Shown: positions 52,400 through 61,580, counted from the first letter of the stretch. The stretch is DNA of 64,000 nucleotides from Nitrospinota bacterium (GCA_009873655.1 WAIB01000006.1:3674-67673), one strand, 5' to 3'. A program made the numbers and translations. Notes: a model not told the origin generated them from the sequence alone.

Positions 52400-52888
52400 A
52401 TGGTTGAAATGAAAGTTGAGGGGCTGACATTAGATCCACTGACGAACATGCCCATCATTATTTTAAAAGATTCGACAGGCGCAAAAGCATTGCCTATTTG
52501 GGTGGGATATTTTGAGGCCAACGCAATTGCCTTGGAAATTGAAAACATTTCCACGCCACGTCCCATGACCCATGATCTGTTGAAAAATCTGATTCTGAAT
52601 ATGAAAGCCGAGGTGAACCATATCCTGGTCAATGAATTAAAGGACAATACTTTTTATGCGGTTATATCTGTGGTCTGTGGAGACATCACCCTTTCCATTG
52701 ACTCGCGGCCTTCCGATGCGATCGCTCTGGCCTTGAGAACCAAGTCCCCCATATATGTAGAAGAAAAAGTAATTGAGGCCGCCAAGAGCCTGGATCTCCC
52801 TGATCCGGAAAAAACGAACACAGATGATGAAAAACAATGGCAGGATTGGCTGAATAAAATAAAGCCGGAAGATTTTGGCAAGCTATAA
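52400..52888 (+). CDS. Bifunctional nuclease (BFN/DUF151) domain protein
   Basis: A 162-residue protein. The core VEGLTLDPLTNMPIIILKD, LPIWVGYFEANAIALEIE, RPMTHDLLKNLI and RPSDAIALALRTKSPIYV is the BFN/DUF151 family throughout. In plants a homologue has RNase and DNase activity; in bacteria the role is poorly defined. It is the first gene after a good sigma-70 promoter and precedes nadK by about 120 bases. The acidic C-terminal 30 residues are extra. Confidence 0.92.
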   Translation: MVEMKVEGLTLDPLTNMPIIILKDSTGAKALPIWVGYFEANAIALEIENISTPRPMTHDLLKNLILNMKAEVNHILVNELKDNTFYAVISVVCGDITLSIDSRPSDAIALALRTKSPIYVEEKVIEAAKSLDLPDPEKTNTDDEKQWQDWLNKIKPEDFGKL

Positions 52889-53007
52889 GCGTCTACATGC
52901 CTTTCTGACAATTTTTCCCCAAACATTTTTTATAATTGCATCGTTGGCTTTTTTGGCCAACCTTATTATTATTACCCCATGAAGTAATTAATTTTCAGGG
53001 TGCCTTT

Positions 53008-53883
53008 GTGAAGAAGATCGGAATATTCTGCAAACAAAAACCCAATGTCGACCCAACCATTGTCAGCCAACTTTCCAAATGGTTAGAGGCCAGAAACTGC
53101 ACCGTCTATCTGGAACCGGATACCGCCGTACTCATCGGAAAAAAAAGTTCCGTCTCTAAAGAAGAAGTCGCTTCCAAATCGGATCTTGTAATTGTTTTAG
53201 GAGGAGATGGGACTTTACTCAATGTAGCCGGGATCGCTCATCCGCATAAAGTACCCATTTTGGGAGTCAACCTGGGTAGCCTGGGATTCCTGACAGAAAC
53301 GACAATGGAAGATTTTTATCCGACCCTTGAACAGGTGTTGGAGGGAAAATGCGAAATCGAAAACCGCATGCTTTTAAATGCGGGTGTCTTAAGAGATGGA
53401 AAAAAAATTGCTGACTTTAATGTACTCAACGATATCGTGATCAATAAAGGGGCCCTGGCAAGAATCGTCAACCTGGAAGTTTTTGTCGATGATCATTACA
53501 TGACTTCTTACAGGGCGGATGGGCTCATCATTGCCTCTCCGACAGGTTCTACGGCCTACTCACTTTCAGCGGGAGGACCGATTATTCATCCCCGGATGGG
53601 AGCGCTGGTTTTAAGTCCCATTTGCCCATTTGCGCTGACTAACAGGCCGATAGTCATTCCCGACTCATCGACCATTAGAGTACAACTCACAACAAGAAAT
53701 GAAGAAGAAGATGTGAGAATCACATTGGACGGACAAACGGGATATTCCATGAAGTCTGGAGATATTCTGGAAGCAAAAAAAGCGAATATTCCTGTCATAC
53801 TTGTTCAGGCTCCAGGAAAAGATTATTACCAGCTTTTAAGAAAAAAACTGCATTGGGGCGGAACGACAGAAAAAATTTCCTGA
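53008..53883 (+). CDS. nadK: NAD kinase
   Basis: NadK phosphorylates NAD to NADP. From the GTG at 53008 the protein has 291 residues (MKKIGIFCKQKP), the family N-terminus, with AGGG seven bases upstream. The track start at 52936 adds 24 residues of unlikely sequence. Diagnostic motifs are the GGDGTLL loop (about 69-75), NDIVINKG (about 150-157) and SPTGSTAYSLSAGGPI. It is followed 18 bases later by the amidase gene. Confidence 0.96.
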   Translation: MKKIGIFCKQKPNVDPTIVSQLSKWLEARNCTVYLEPDTAVLIGKKSSVSKEEVASKSDLVIVLGGDGTLLNVAGIAHPHKVPILGVNLGSLGFLTETTMEDFYPTLEQVLEGKCEIENRMLLNAGVLRDGKKIADFNVLNDIVINKGALARIVNLEVFVDDHYMTSYRADGLIIASPTGSTAYSLSAGGPIIHPRMGALVLSPICPFALTNRPIVIPDSSTIRVQLTTRNEEEDVRITLDGQTGYSMKSGDILEAKKANIPVILVQAPGKDYYQLLRKKLHWGGTTEKIS

Positions 53884-53901
53884 CCCTTTTAACCATTGAC
53901 T

Positions 53902-54801
53902 ATGAAACGAGATATCATCGCCTGCGGACAAAAGGTGGATATTGGCACACGGGTTGTTTTATGGTCTGAACAAGAGGGATTTGAATGCCCAAACCCGCGA
54001 GGGCGAAACAGCTGCAGTCAGCACGATCCCTCTTTGAACGATGCCCCCAGCCAAAAATTCAAAAACTATAAAATCAAAAACCCCAAAACGGCCTACCAGG
54101 AATTAAACGAAAACGTTTACCAGCTGGTTTTGCACTACGATGTCTGCTACACCTCCTCCCACTGCCATCAACTAATGCGGGAAAGTCCATTTAAGGGAAG
54201 CCATTTTTATCTGGACCTGGACGGCACTCTTTTCCAAACCTGCGATTTATACTGGAAAACCAATACAGCCCCTTCCGATGATAAAAAAGGCAACGAAAGG
54301 GCCGTTCATGTTGAAATTTCCAATTTATCCTGGGAAGCATTGGCAAAGGAATCGGAATATTACCCCTCAAAACAGGATAAGTATAAGAAAACGGATAAAG
54401 GCTGGAAACTGGTTCTTCCTCAAGAATACAAAACCAAAATTTTGAAAAGGCCTTTCAACGCCATACCCGCCAGAACATTTGGAAAGAGGGGCTACTTCAG
54501 CAAAAAAGTGAATGGAAAAACGGTGAGGATGTGGGACTTTACTGAAGAACAATATAAATCTCTTGAAAAACTTTGTATTGGACTGAACAAGCTTTTGCCT
54601 GGCATTAAACTAAAAGTTCCCTTCGATAAAAAAACAGGCCGACACCCCTTGGATCGATTAAATAACTATTCGCGCTTTCACGGGGTATTGGGTCATTGCC
54701 ATGTTCAAAATGGTTCCACCGGGCTGGAGTGCAAATACGATCCCGGTTCCGCTTTCAATTGGGGACGACTGCATCGGGCTTTTAAAAAGACAAAACCATG
54801 A
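53902..54801 (+). CDS. Amidase_2/PGRP-like N-acetylmuramoyl-L-alanine amidase
   Basis: A 299-residue protein of the amidase_2 (T7 lysozyme/PGRP) type. QLVLHYDVC holds the first zinc-binding His, GSHFYLDLDGTLFQTCD follows, and RFHGVLGHCHVQ with CKYDPGSAFNW gives the C-terminal His and K-x-DPG pattern. No signal peptide is evident from the ATG at 53902 (the TTG at 53896 adds two residues), so its route to the periplasm is unclear. It heads a run with SH3, M48 and HAMP-like genes. Confidence 0.85.
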   Translation: MKRDIIACGQKVDIGTRVVLWSEQEGFECPNPRGRNSCSQHDPSLNDAPSQKFKNYKIKNPKTAYQELNENVYQLVLHYDVCYTSSHCHQLMRESPFKGSHFYLDLDGTLFQTCDLYWKTNTAPSDDKKGNERAVHVEISNLSWEALAKESEYYPSKQDKYKKTDKGWKLVLPQEYKTKILKRPFNAIPARTFGKRGYFSKKVNGKTVRMWDFTEEQYKSLEKLCIGLNKLLPGIKLKVPFDKKTGRHPLDRLNNYSRFHGVLGHCHVQNGSTGLECKYDPGSAFNWGRLHRAFKKTKP

Positions 54802-54888
54802 ATCCCCGTGGAATTTTGGGTTGACCTTTTTCCCCGTTTAGGGGAAGCTGGGGCTTATCTAAATCAATTTTCATTGTGGGACCCTGAA

Positions 54889-55392
54889 ATGCAGCGACTC
54901 GTTTACAGCCTTGTGTTTTTACTGGTAGGGATTGGATTCTCTTCACCCGTTGCGGCAGAAACCTGGTATGTAAAAAAATCTGCGACCAGGCTTCAAGCTC
55001 AAGCCAAAGCCCGCTCAAAAGTTTTAGCCAAACTTAATAAAGGAACTCCTGTTGATGTTTTGGGAAAATCCGGAAAATTTTTCAAAGTCTCCGCCGGGGG
55101 GGAAAAAGGATGGATTTTCAGATTTAAACTAACCAAAAAGGCTCCCTCGGGAGGTGGCGGTGATGGCGATGTATTGGGCGCATTGGGAGGGCAACAACAA
55201 ATCGCGGCGCGGGAGTCGGCTTATGGTTCGAGCATCCGCGGTCTGAGTCCAGTCTCAGAAAAACATGCCCTTAACAAAGGAATATCCCCGGCCAGCATCG
55301 AAGCGGTAAAGGAAATGGAGCGATATAAGGTCAACGATGAAGCCCTGGATAAGTTTCTTGAAGAAGGCCGGCTGGGAGCCTATGGAGATTAA
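54889..55392 (+). CDS. Secreted SH3-domain protein
   Basis: From the ATG at 54889 the protein has 167 residues with a signal peptide (LVYSLVFLLVGIGFSSPVAA). The track start at 54808 would bury it. A bacterial SH3 domain follows (about 24-75: WYVKKSATRLQAQAKARSKV and GWIFRFKLTK). A Gly-rich linker and a helical C-terminal part (SIEAVKEMERYKVNDEALDKFLEEG) end it. SH3b domains often bind peptidoglycan. The next gene starts two bases after its stop, so it is cotranscribed with the M48 protease. Confidence 0.85.
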   Translation: MQRLVYSLVFLLVGIGFSSPVAAETWYVKKSATRLQAQAKARSKVLAKLNKGTPVDVLGKSGKFFKVSAGGEKGWIFRFKLTKKAPSGGGGDGDVLGALGGQQQIAARESAYGSSIRGLSPVSEKHALNKGISPASIEAVKEMERYKVNDEALDKFLEEGRLGAYGD

Positions 55393-55394
55393 TT

Positions 55395-56396
55395 ATGAAA
55401 ACTAAATCTATTTTTATAATTTTATTTTTATTGGGCGCGTTTATCTGGGTAATGCCTTCCTACTCCCTGAACTTTGGAAATATATTAAAGGAAGTTGAGA
55501 AATCGACAAAACCTCCTGAAAAATCCCAACCCAAACCGGAACCCGAAAAAACCCAGCAACCGCAGCAAACCCAACAAACGACCAACCAAAATGGGGGAGG
55601 AGGATTAATAGGCCTTGGCAATTCACTGGGAATTTTTGATAAAAAAACATCTAAACTATTAAACCAGGGCGTGAACACGCTGAAAGCTTTGCAGCCCATC
55701 GGTTATGAAGAAGAAAAAGCGATAGGAGGGCGATTGGCGGCAGAGGTTTTCAATCGCTATGGTGGCGCTTACAATGACCCGAATCTGCTTGAATATGTCA
55801 ACCTGGTGGGCCAGGCTGTCGCCGATGTTTCAAGCCGACCGGATATCGATTATCACTTCGCAATATTAAATACGGAATATCCCAACGCGTTTGCCACTCC
55901 CGGGGGTTATGTTTTTGTCAGCATCGGCCTGTTAAAAATGATCGATAATGAAGCCCAACTTGCCGGGGTATTGGCGCACGAAGTAGCCCATATCGCCCGC
56001 AAACACGCGTTGCAGACATTGGAAAGAAGCCGTAGTCTGCAGGGTATCAGTTCCCTCACCCTGACCGTTATGGACAAAGACCCGGGATTATTCGATAAAT
56101 TGATCGATGAAGTTTCGAATGTTCTCTTTACAAAAGGCCTGGATAAAAACCTGGAATTTGAAGCAGACAAGTACGGAAGAGAATTTGCCTATCGAACGGG
56201 ATATTACCCCGGTGCCCTCGGCAGATTTATTCAGAAACTGGGTGCCAGCAAAAAAAATCAAGGCTCCATTTTCAGCAGCACGCATCCAACCTCTGGAGAG
56301 AGATACCGTCTCCTGAATAGATCATCATCCCGTTATAAAAAAGCTTCCCTTTACCCAATCCTGGGGAATAGATTTAAAGTAGCTATGAAAAGGTAG
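55395..56396 (+). CDS. M48-family metalloprotease, exported
   Basis: A 333-residue protein with a signal peptide (about 1-24), a Pro/Gln-rich linker, and the M48 protease domain. The zinc motif is HEVAH at 195-199, in AGVLAHEVAHIARKHAL. The third ligand is a Glu in NLEFEADKYGREFAY. The PNAFATPGGYVFV segment is the usual substrate-groove strand. BepA and LoiP-type members act in outer-membrane quality control. No TPR domain is present, so it is closer to the LoiP/YcaL type. Confidence 0.92.
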   Translation: MKTKSIFIILFLLGAFIWVMPSYSLNFGNILKEVEKSTKPPEKSQPKPEPEKTQQPQQTQQTTNQNGGGGLIGLGNSLGIFDKKTSKLLNQGVNTLKALQPIGYEEEKAIGGRLAAEVFNRYGGAYNDPNLLEYVNLVGQAVADVSSRPDIDYHFAILNTEYPNAFATPGGYVFVSIGLLKMIDNEAQLAGVLAHEVAHIARKHALQTLERSRSLQGISSLTLTVMDKDPGLFDKLIDEVSNVLFTKGLDKNLEFEADKYGREFAYRTGYYPGALGRFIQKLGASKKNQGSIFSSTHPTSGERYRLLNRSSSRYKKASLYPILGNRFKVAMKR

Positions 56397-56402
56397 AACC
56401 GA

Positions 56403-56870
56403 ATGGCAAAAAATTCCATATTTCGGGACGAACTTCCCGGCGAAAAAAAAAGCATCATCAATCTCTTAATGACCGGGTATATCGTTGTCATTTCCTGCCT
56501 GGGTTACGCGGCATTCTTCCTTTATGTCCAATTGGGTCAAGTCGAACGAATTGTTTCCACCATGAACACCGAAACACTGAAACCGGACCAGTTGGAATTA
56601 TTGAAAGACAGGATCGTTCGCAGCGCGGGCCAGTTGAAAAACGAAATGATCGGGATGGCGGTTGTGGGAACACTTGTTTGTATCATTGGCGGGCTTTACA
56701 CCATCAGCATGGTAATTCGACCTTTAAAAAAACTGGTGCGTTTTGCCGAGGAAAACGGCAAAACAGAATTGCCGGAAATGAAATCCAATACGGAAATAAA
56801 ACAGTTGGCCACCGCCATTACCGTTTTGACAGAGAAGTTAAACCAGGAAGAAAAAAACCCCTCCCCCTGA
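56403..56870 (+). CDS. Membrane protein with HAMP-like segment
   Basis: A 155-residue protein with two transmembrane helices (about 20-42 and 78-98) around a 35-residue periplasmic loop. The cytoplasmic C-terminus has IRPLKKLVRFAEENG...TEIKQLATAITVLTEKLNQ, the HAMP coiled-coil pattern. There is no kinase, cyclase or methyl-accepting domain after it, so it is a stand-alone sensor fragment or an anchor. It is the last gene of the amidase-SH3-M48 run, seven bases after the protease. Confidence 0.7.
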   Translation: MAKNSIFRDELPGEKKSIINLLMTGYIVVISCLGYAAFFLYVQLGQVERIVSTMNTETLKPDQLELLKDRIVRSAGQLKNEMIGMAVVGTLVCIIGGLYTISMVIRPLKKLVRFAEENGKTELPEMKSNTEIKQLATAITVLTEKLNQEEKNPSP

Positions 56871-56883
56871 ACCTCTTCTCTGC

Positions 56884-57657
56884 TTAAGAATCGTTATAAT
56901 ACCGGGACAAGCCCTTTAGCTCTTCATTAAATGGAAAAACAACACCCCTGGGAATTCCTGTCTCTTCCAAAAGCTGCGCGAAATAATAAAAGTTCATCGT
57001 ATCTTTTAAACGAAAAATAGAATTCCGGATTTCCTGGGGGGTGGTGCCTTTAGAAACTAAATCTTCGCAAAGATACTCCACTTCCAAAGGTTCTTTTCCT
57101 GCACGCGAAACCAGTGTGGTTAGTTTGGAAGTTTTCAATCCATCTTCCTGAAAGAGCCTTTCCTCTTTTTCCTTTTTAAAATACTTAATACATTTTTCCC
57201 TCAATATAAGCCTTTTCTGCCAGGGTTTGATTTTTTCCCACTTTCCAAATCTTACTTTTACAGGTTTGATAATCTGAAGGTTTTTTAATTCCTGGATTTT
57301 GGATTGATCCTCTTCAAGTTTTACTTTTCTTTCTTCTTCCCTGGTTAAAAGTTCGTCGTCGTAAGATTTTTCCCGGAATTTTTTATCAGCTTTTCTTTTT
57401 TCCAGAAATTTCCTGTATCTAAGGTCAATGACTTCCTCAAAAGTCATTTCATCAAGTTCCTTGTAAAGTTTCATGGTTTCTTTTACATGAAACGCTTTGG
57501 CTTCTTCCCCCATTTTTTTGTATTTTTCCGGGTCTTTTTCTTCAAGCTCCGCCAGAACCGGTTTGAATTCCTCCCATTCCTGGTTCGCCAGGTAACCCCC
57601 ATAGATCATCGCTCCAAAAATGGAAAGCCTTATAATTTTTTTAATGAATTTTTTCAT
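56884..57657 (-). CDS. Coiled-coil membrane-anchored protein of unknown function
   Basis: A 257-residue protein. A short N-terminal hydrophobic segment (about 9-23, RLSIFGAMIYGGYLA) could be an anchor. The rest is highly charged with long helical runs rich in Lys and Glu (LEEKDPEKYKKMGEEAKA, RKADKKFREKSYDDELLTREEER). No family recognised. The predicted isoelectric balance is near neutral by eye. It is convergent with the HAMP-like gene (13 bases apart) and lies about 240 bases downstream of purH, with no ORF between. Confidence 0.65.
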   Translation of the reverse strand: MKKFIKKIIRLSIFGAMIYGGYLANQEWEEFKPVLAELEEKDPEKYKKMGEEAKAFHVKETMKLYKELDEMTFEEVIDLRYRKFLEKRKADKKFREKSYDDELLTREEERKVKLEEDQSKIQELKNLQIIKPVKVRFGKWEKIKPWQKRLILREKCIKYFKKEKEERLFQEDGLKTSKLTTLVSRAGKEPLEVEYLCEDLVSKGTTPQEIRNSIFRLKDTMNFYYFAQLLEETGIPRGVVFPFNEELKGLSRYYNDS

Positions 57658-57896
57658 TCAATAAATATCAACAGAATCAACTTGTCTCAAACCGGAAATA
57701 AGCTTTTAAACCCCGGGCCTTTAATATATCTTAACGGCTTTTAAAACAAACTATTTACCCCTAAACGGGTTTCTCCCCCTGCTGACCGTCAGCTTAATTT
57801 TGGAAAGCAAAAAAATCAGGGAAACAAAAATATAATATTAAATTAATCAGATGAAGGCCAGAAAAGGGAGGGGGATGGAAGGGAAGAGACAGTGCC

Positions 57897-59447
57897 TTAA
57901 TGTTTGAAGTGGCGGGTACCTGTAAAAACCATGGCTATGTTATGCTCTTTGGCGGCCTGCAGAACTTCCTCGTCGCGGATGGAACCCCCCGGAGAAATAA
58001 TAGCCGAAATTCCATTTTTTGCGGCTTCATCCACCGAGTCTCTGAACGGGAAAAATGCATCGGAAGCCATGACAGCCCCCGAAAGGGATTTTCGGGCTTT
58101 TTCAACCGCCACCCGGGCAGAATCCACCCGGCTCATTTGGCCTGCTCCAATTCCTAAAATCTCTTTATCTTTTGCGTAGACGATGGCGTTGGACTTCACA
58201 TGTTTTGCTACCAGCCAGGCAAACTTCATATCTTCCATTTCCCGTTCATCCGGTTGCCGTTCGCTGACGACCTTGAGCCCGCCGTCGACAAAATTTAAGG
58301 AATCCGGGCTTTGAGCCAACAACCCACCGCTGATCCTTTTCAAATCAAAGCGCGTGTCCTTTGCATCAAAATCCGCGCTGGGCATTAGCATGAGACGAAT
58401 ATTCTTCTTGGTAGAAAATAATTTTTCAGCTTCCTCATCGAATCCGGGAGCCACCACGGCCTCAACAAAATTTTTAAGAATTTCTTCAGCAGCCGGGGCA
58501 GTGACCGGCTGGTTGAAACCTAAAATACCCCCAAACGCGGAAACCGGGTCTACTTCTCTCGCTGTTATGAATGTTTTCAGTTGATCCTCTCCCACGGCCA
58601 CGCCACAAGGGTTCGTATGCTTGATGATGACCACCGCCCCGGGACCCAACTCACGCGTCAGTTCCCATGCTGCGTTTAAATCAATGTAATTGTTAAAGGA
58701 TAATTCCTTACCCTGAAGCTGTTGGGCCGAAACAATATCTGCGGGTCGCGGGCTGCTCTCCTTATATAAGGCCGCGGACTGGTGGGGGTTTTCCCCATAA
58801 CGCAAATCCTGAACTTTTGCGTAGGGTTGATTCAAAAAGGGCGGAAAACCGGGTTCATCTTTCCATTGACTGGATAAAAAAGTTGAGATCAACGAGTCGT
58901 AGCGCGCCGTGTGAGCGAAAGCGTCGCGGCTCAACCGCCTGCGGGTTTCAAGAGAAACCGAACCCTCTTTCATTTCTTCCAGCACCAATCCGTAGTTCCC
59001 GGGATCGACAATGATAGTAACATCATTGCAGTTTTTTGCCGCGGACCTGACCATGGCAGGACCCCCGATATCTATGTTCTCGATGGCTTCTTCCAACGTA
59101 CAGCCTTCTTTCGCGACCGTTTGTTCAAATGGGTAAAGGTTAATGACGACAAGATCAATCGGGCGAATACCATGCTCTTCCATAACCTTCATATGGTCAG
59201 GGACATCCCTTCGAGCAAGAATTCCCCCATGAACGCGAGGATGGAGGGTTTTGATTCTGCCATCCATCATTTCAGGAAAACCGGTATAGTCGGAAACCTG
59301 GATTACCGGCACCCCCCCTTTACGCAGAAGTTCGGCGGTCCCCCCCGTGGAGAGGATTTCAATTCCGCAGTTATGCAGTTCTTTAGCGAATTCGAGGACA
59401 CCGGTCTTGTCCGAAACACTGATTAATGCCCTTTGAATGGGTTTCAT
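57897..59447 (-). CDS. purH: Bifunctional AICAR transformylase/IMP cyclohydrolase
   Basis: PurH performs the last two steps of IMP synthesis. The 516-residue length is normal. The N-terminal IMP cyclohydrolase part (about 1-190) starts RALISVSDKTGVLEFAKELH and includes STGGTAELLRKGGVPV and GRIKTLHPRVHGGIL. The C-terminal transformylase part contains LRYGENPHQSAALY, KHTNPCGVAVG and the catalytic SDAFFPFRD. A small gene precedes it on the same strand by about 20 bases. No purine riboswitch was recognised upstream. Confidence 0.97.
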   Translation of the reverse strand: MKPIQRALISVSDKTGVLEFAKELHNCGIEILSTGGTAELLRKGGVPVIQVSDYTGFPEMMDGRIKTLHPRVHGGILARRDVPDHMKVMEEHGIRPIDLVVINLYPFEQTVAKEGCTLEEAIENIDIGGPAMVRSAAKNCNDVTIIVDPGNYGLVLEEMKEGSVSLETRRRLSRDAFAHTARYDSLISTFLSSQWKDEPGFPPFLNQPYAKVQDLRYGENPHQSAALYKESSPRPADIVSAQQLQGKELSFNNYIDLNAAWELTRELGPGAVVIIKHTNPCGVAVGEDQLKTFITAREVDPVSAFGGILGFNQPVTAPAAEEILKNFVEAVVAPGFDEEAEKLFSTKKNIRLMLMPSADFDAKDTRFDLKRISGGLLAQSPDSLNFVDGGLKVVSERQPDEREMEDMKFAWLVAKHVKSNAIVYAKDKEILGIGAGQMSRVDSARVAVEKARKSLSGAVMASDAFFPFRDSVDEAAKNGISAIISPGGSIRDEEVLQAAKEHNIAMVFTGTRHFKH

Positions 59448-59467
59448 TATTTTTAGAAATGAAAATT

Positions 59468-59644
59468 TTACTGGGGAAGTTTTTTCTTCTCAACCGGTTC
59501 CTTGGAAATCAGGAATTCCGGGGTGATTGCATCAATTAATTTCAGGGACCATACAGGAAACGACCCATAGGATTCCATCAGCCCTGGTTCTTCTTTTTGC
59601 TCCGGGCTATCGGAAGATTTTTTTTCTTTATCCACATCACTCAT
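59468..59644 (-). CDS. Small hypothetical protein upstream of purH
   Basis: From the ATG at 59644 (MSDVDKEKKSSDSPEQ) the protein has 58 residues; an AAGGTAGGG-type sequence lies upstream. The track start at 59737 is less likely. The N-terminal half is charged and Ser/Glu-rich. The second half (SYGSFPVWSLKLIDAITPEFLI) is hydrophobic-amphipathic and ends in KKKLPQ. No family recognised. It sits 20 bases ahead of purH on the same strand, so it may be translated from the purH message. Confidence 0.5.
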   Translation of the reverse strand: MSDVDKEKKSSDSPEQKEEPGLMESYGSFPVWSLKLIDAITPEFLISKEPVEKKKLPQ

Positions 59645-59863
59645 AACACACCCTACCTTTTTTTCCGATTCTGAATCGGGGAACGATTGAAAGCCGAAGT
59701 CTACACTTTTTCCAACCAAATTTAAAATAAAACTCACCTCCGTGAGTGGGAGAGAAAAATCGGGCCGGTTAAAAGCTAATTGGTTCAGCTTGTTTGACGA
59801 GCATCGACCTATTGCCCCTGCGGCGAGCAGTCACTTCCTCGAGAGGGAGAAAGTTTGGCCCCA

Positions 59864-60484
59864 TTAAACCTTTGAATATCTAAAACAATCTGTTGTGTGG
59901 TCATTCACCATCCCCGTGGCCTGCATGAAGGCATAACAAATGGTTGACCCTGCAAATTTGAATCCTCTTTTTTTCAAATCTTTACTCATGGCATCCGATT
60001 CTTTTGTGGTCGCGGGTACTTGTTTCAATGATTTCCATTTGTTTTTCAGGGGCTTGCCGCCTGTAAACTGCCAAATGTATTTATCAAAGCTGCCAAACTC
60101 TTCCTGTACCTTTAAAAATGCCCGCGCGTTGGTTACCGAAGCAGCCACTTTCAGCCGGTTTCGCACAATTCCTTTATTTTCTAAAAGCTGTTGCTGCTTA
60201 GCATCATTAAACTTCGCGACTTTTTCGGGGTCAAAATTTTTATAGGCCATGCGATAGTTTGCGCGTTTGTTGAGAATGGTTGTCCAGCTAAGTCCCGCCT
60301 GCGCACCCTCCAATATAAGAAATTCGAACAGCAACGCGTCCTCATGAACCGGGACACCCCATTCTTCATCGTGATACTTGATATCCAATTCCGTCGGTTT
60401 TGAAAAATGACCCACCCAGGCACATCGATTGACCAATTCCTTGCCCCTCCATTTATTCTGACCAAACGGCCAACTCGTTTCCAT
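59864..60484 (-). CDS. tag: 3-methyladenine DNA glycosylase I
   Basis: Tag excises 3-methyladenine from DNA. The 206-residue ORF contains the zinc-binding N-terminus NRCAWVG, the YHDEEWGVP motif and QAGLSWTTILNKR, which are family hallmarks. The C-terminal CYAFMQATGMVNDHTTDCFRY supplies the rest of the zinc site. The ATG at 60484 adds 17 residues before NRCAWVG. A TTG at 60436 with GGAGG upstream is an alternative start giving a more typical N-terminus. It stands alone. Confidence 0.93.
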   Translation of the reverse strand: METSWPFGQNKWRGKELVNRCAWVGHFSKPTELDIKYHDEEWGVPVHEDALLFEFLILEGAQAGLSWTTILNKRANYRMAYKNFDPEKVAKFNDAKQQQLLENKGIVRNRLKVAASVTNARAFLKVQEEFGSFDKYIWQFTGGKPLKNKWKSLKQVPATTKESDAMSKDLKKRGFKFAGSTICYAFMQATGMVNDHTTDCFRYSKV

Positions 60485-60642
60485 TGGGCTCGAAAATAAG
60501 AAATCTCCCCCCCCCTCAGGAAACTCATAAAATTTACAATTTCCCTATCCCGATCATCAAGCGGACCAAAGGCTATCGAACTAAGGAAAAACCCTCAAGC
60601 AGATTGATCGGTTTAAAGAAAGGGGCTTGCACCTAGTAGTTG

Positions 60643-60672
60643 TTGCTATTTAGGTCGGGAATTTGGTATATT
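60643..60672 (+). promoter_or_regulatory. Possible sigma-70 promoter for the ferritin-like gene
   Basis: TTGCTA at 60643 and TATATT at 60667 have an 18-base spacer. The -10 matches five of six. It is about 50 bases before the ATG at 60725. Confidence 0.4.
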
Positions 60673-60724
60673 TTTTATTTCCAGTAAGATTTTATGATCC
60701 CATAAATTGTCAGGAGAAGCAATA

Positions 60725-61087
60725 ATGTCCAATTCTGCTGCTGCATTGAAAGAAGCTGTCGAGTTTGAAAAAAAAGCCTTGGAAAAGTACCAGGAAGCCG
60801 CCGCGATGGTGAAGCATCCTGAAACCCAAGAAACCCTGCAAAAACTAACCACTGAAAAGCAACAAACGATCGAATCCATGCATTGGATCATCATGGCGGA
60901 AGCCGGGAAAATAGAAACAGAAAAACCCGCTGAACAAGCCGAAGAACCCAAAAGTGGGGCCAGCAAATGCCCATTCTCCGGTGCTCTGGCTGACATGGGA
61001 ATTGATATCACCAAGATGTCCAAAGAGGAAGCGATGGCGAAAATGGGCGATATGTCAAAAATTTTTCCGGAAAGCTCTGATTCCTGA
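60725..61087 (+). CDS. Ferritin/rubrerythrin-like small protein
   Basis: A 120-residue protein from the ATG at 60725, with AGGAG eight bases upstream; the track start at 60707 lies before the site. The N-terminal 60 residues form a helical pair: AVEFEKKALEKYQEAA, then IESMHW as Glu-x2-His. This is the half-site pattern of rubrerythrin-like diiron proteins. The rest is a Glu-rich linker and a short CPFSGALADMG segment. With only half of the usual four helices it would need to dimerise to bind iron. It is five bases before a zinc-ribbon gene, suggesting a redox pair. Confidence 0.65.
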   Translation: MSNSAAALKEAVEFEKKALEKYQEAAAMVKHPETQETLQKLTTEKQQTIESMHWIIMAEAGKIETEKPAEQAEEPKSGASKCPFSGALADMGIDITKMSKEEAMAKMGDMSKIFPESSDS

Positions 61088-61092
61088 TTCTC

Positions 61093-61509
61093 ATGGCTGC
61101 TGAACAATCATTTTTGATTGAGTGCCCGGCTTGCGGTATAGACAATCTTCTTTCCGATTTCACTCCGGGAAGATCAGCGGTATGCAATCAATGTCGAGAA
61201 ACTCTGCTGGATCCGGGCCTGGTGGATACTCATAAAGGTCATACCTGTGATGATTGCGGTATGGCCTTCATTCTCAAAAATGAGACCGAGTTCCTGTCAG
61301 GAGAATCGGAATGCCCATGTGGCAGCAGCGAATTCAGCAGTTTTGAAATCGGTCCTTTCCTAGCCGATCTTCAAGCCGCTGAGGTCTCCAACATCGCTGA
61401 AGAGGATACGGAGGAGGATGATTTTGACTGGTGTCGATCCGATCCGGACAATCCCCTGGAAGGCGATTACAACAATATTTTTGATGATGATCCCGGATTT
61501 GGAAGATGA
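61093..61509 (+). CDS. Zinc-ribbon protein with acidic tail
   Basis: A 138-residue protein with two CxxC-type zinc sites: CPAC near 11 with CNQC near 33, and CDDC near 54 with CPCG near 75. The C-terminal 45 residues are acidic (AEEDTEEDDFDW and FDDDPGFGR). No signal peptide or membrane helix is present. The pattern recalls zinc-ribbon or rubredoxin-like scaffold proteins, but no named family was recognised. It starts five bases after the ferritin-like gene stop, so the two are cotranscribed. Confidence 0.7.
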   Translation: MAAEQSFLIECPACGIDNLLSDFTPGRSAVCNQCRETLLDPGLVDTHKGHTCDDCGMAFILKNETEFLSGESECPCGSSEFSSFEIGPFLADLQAAEVSNIAEEDTEEDDFDWCRSDPDNPLEGDYNNIFDDDPGFGR

Positions 61510-61580
61510 AAAACTGCCATGGAAACCGCCCCTAATCTCTCAACATAACCTCCCTTTCTCCTTGATATTATTAAATTTAT

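Noticed and set aside
52905-52936. CTGACA and TATAAT upstream of nadK as a promoter
   Set aside because: The spacing is 20 bases, too long for sigma-70; nadK is probably read from the promoter at 52275.
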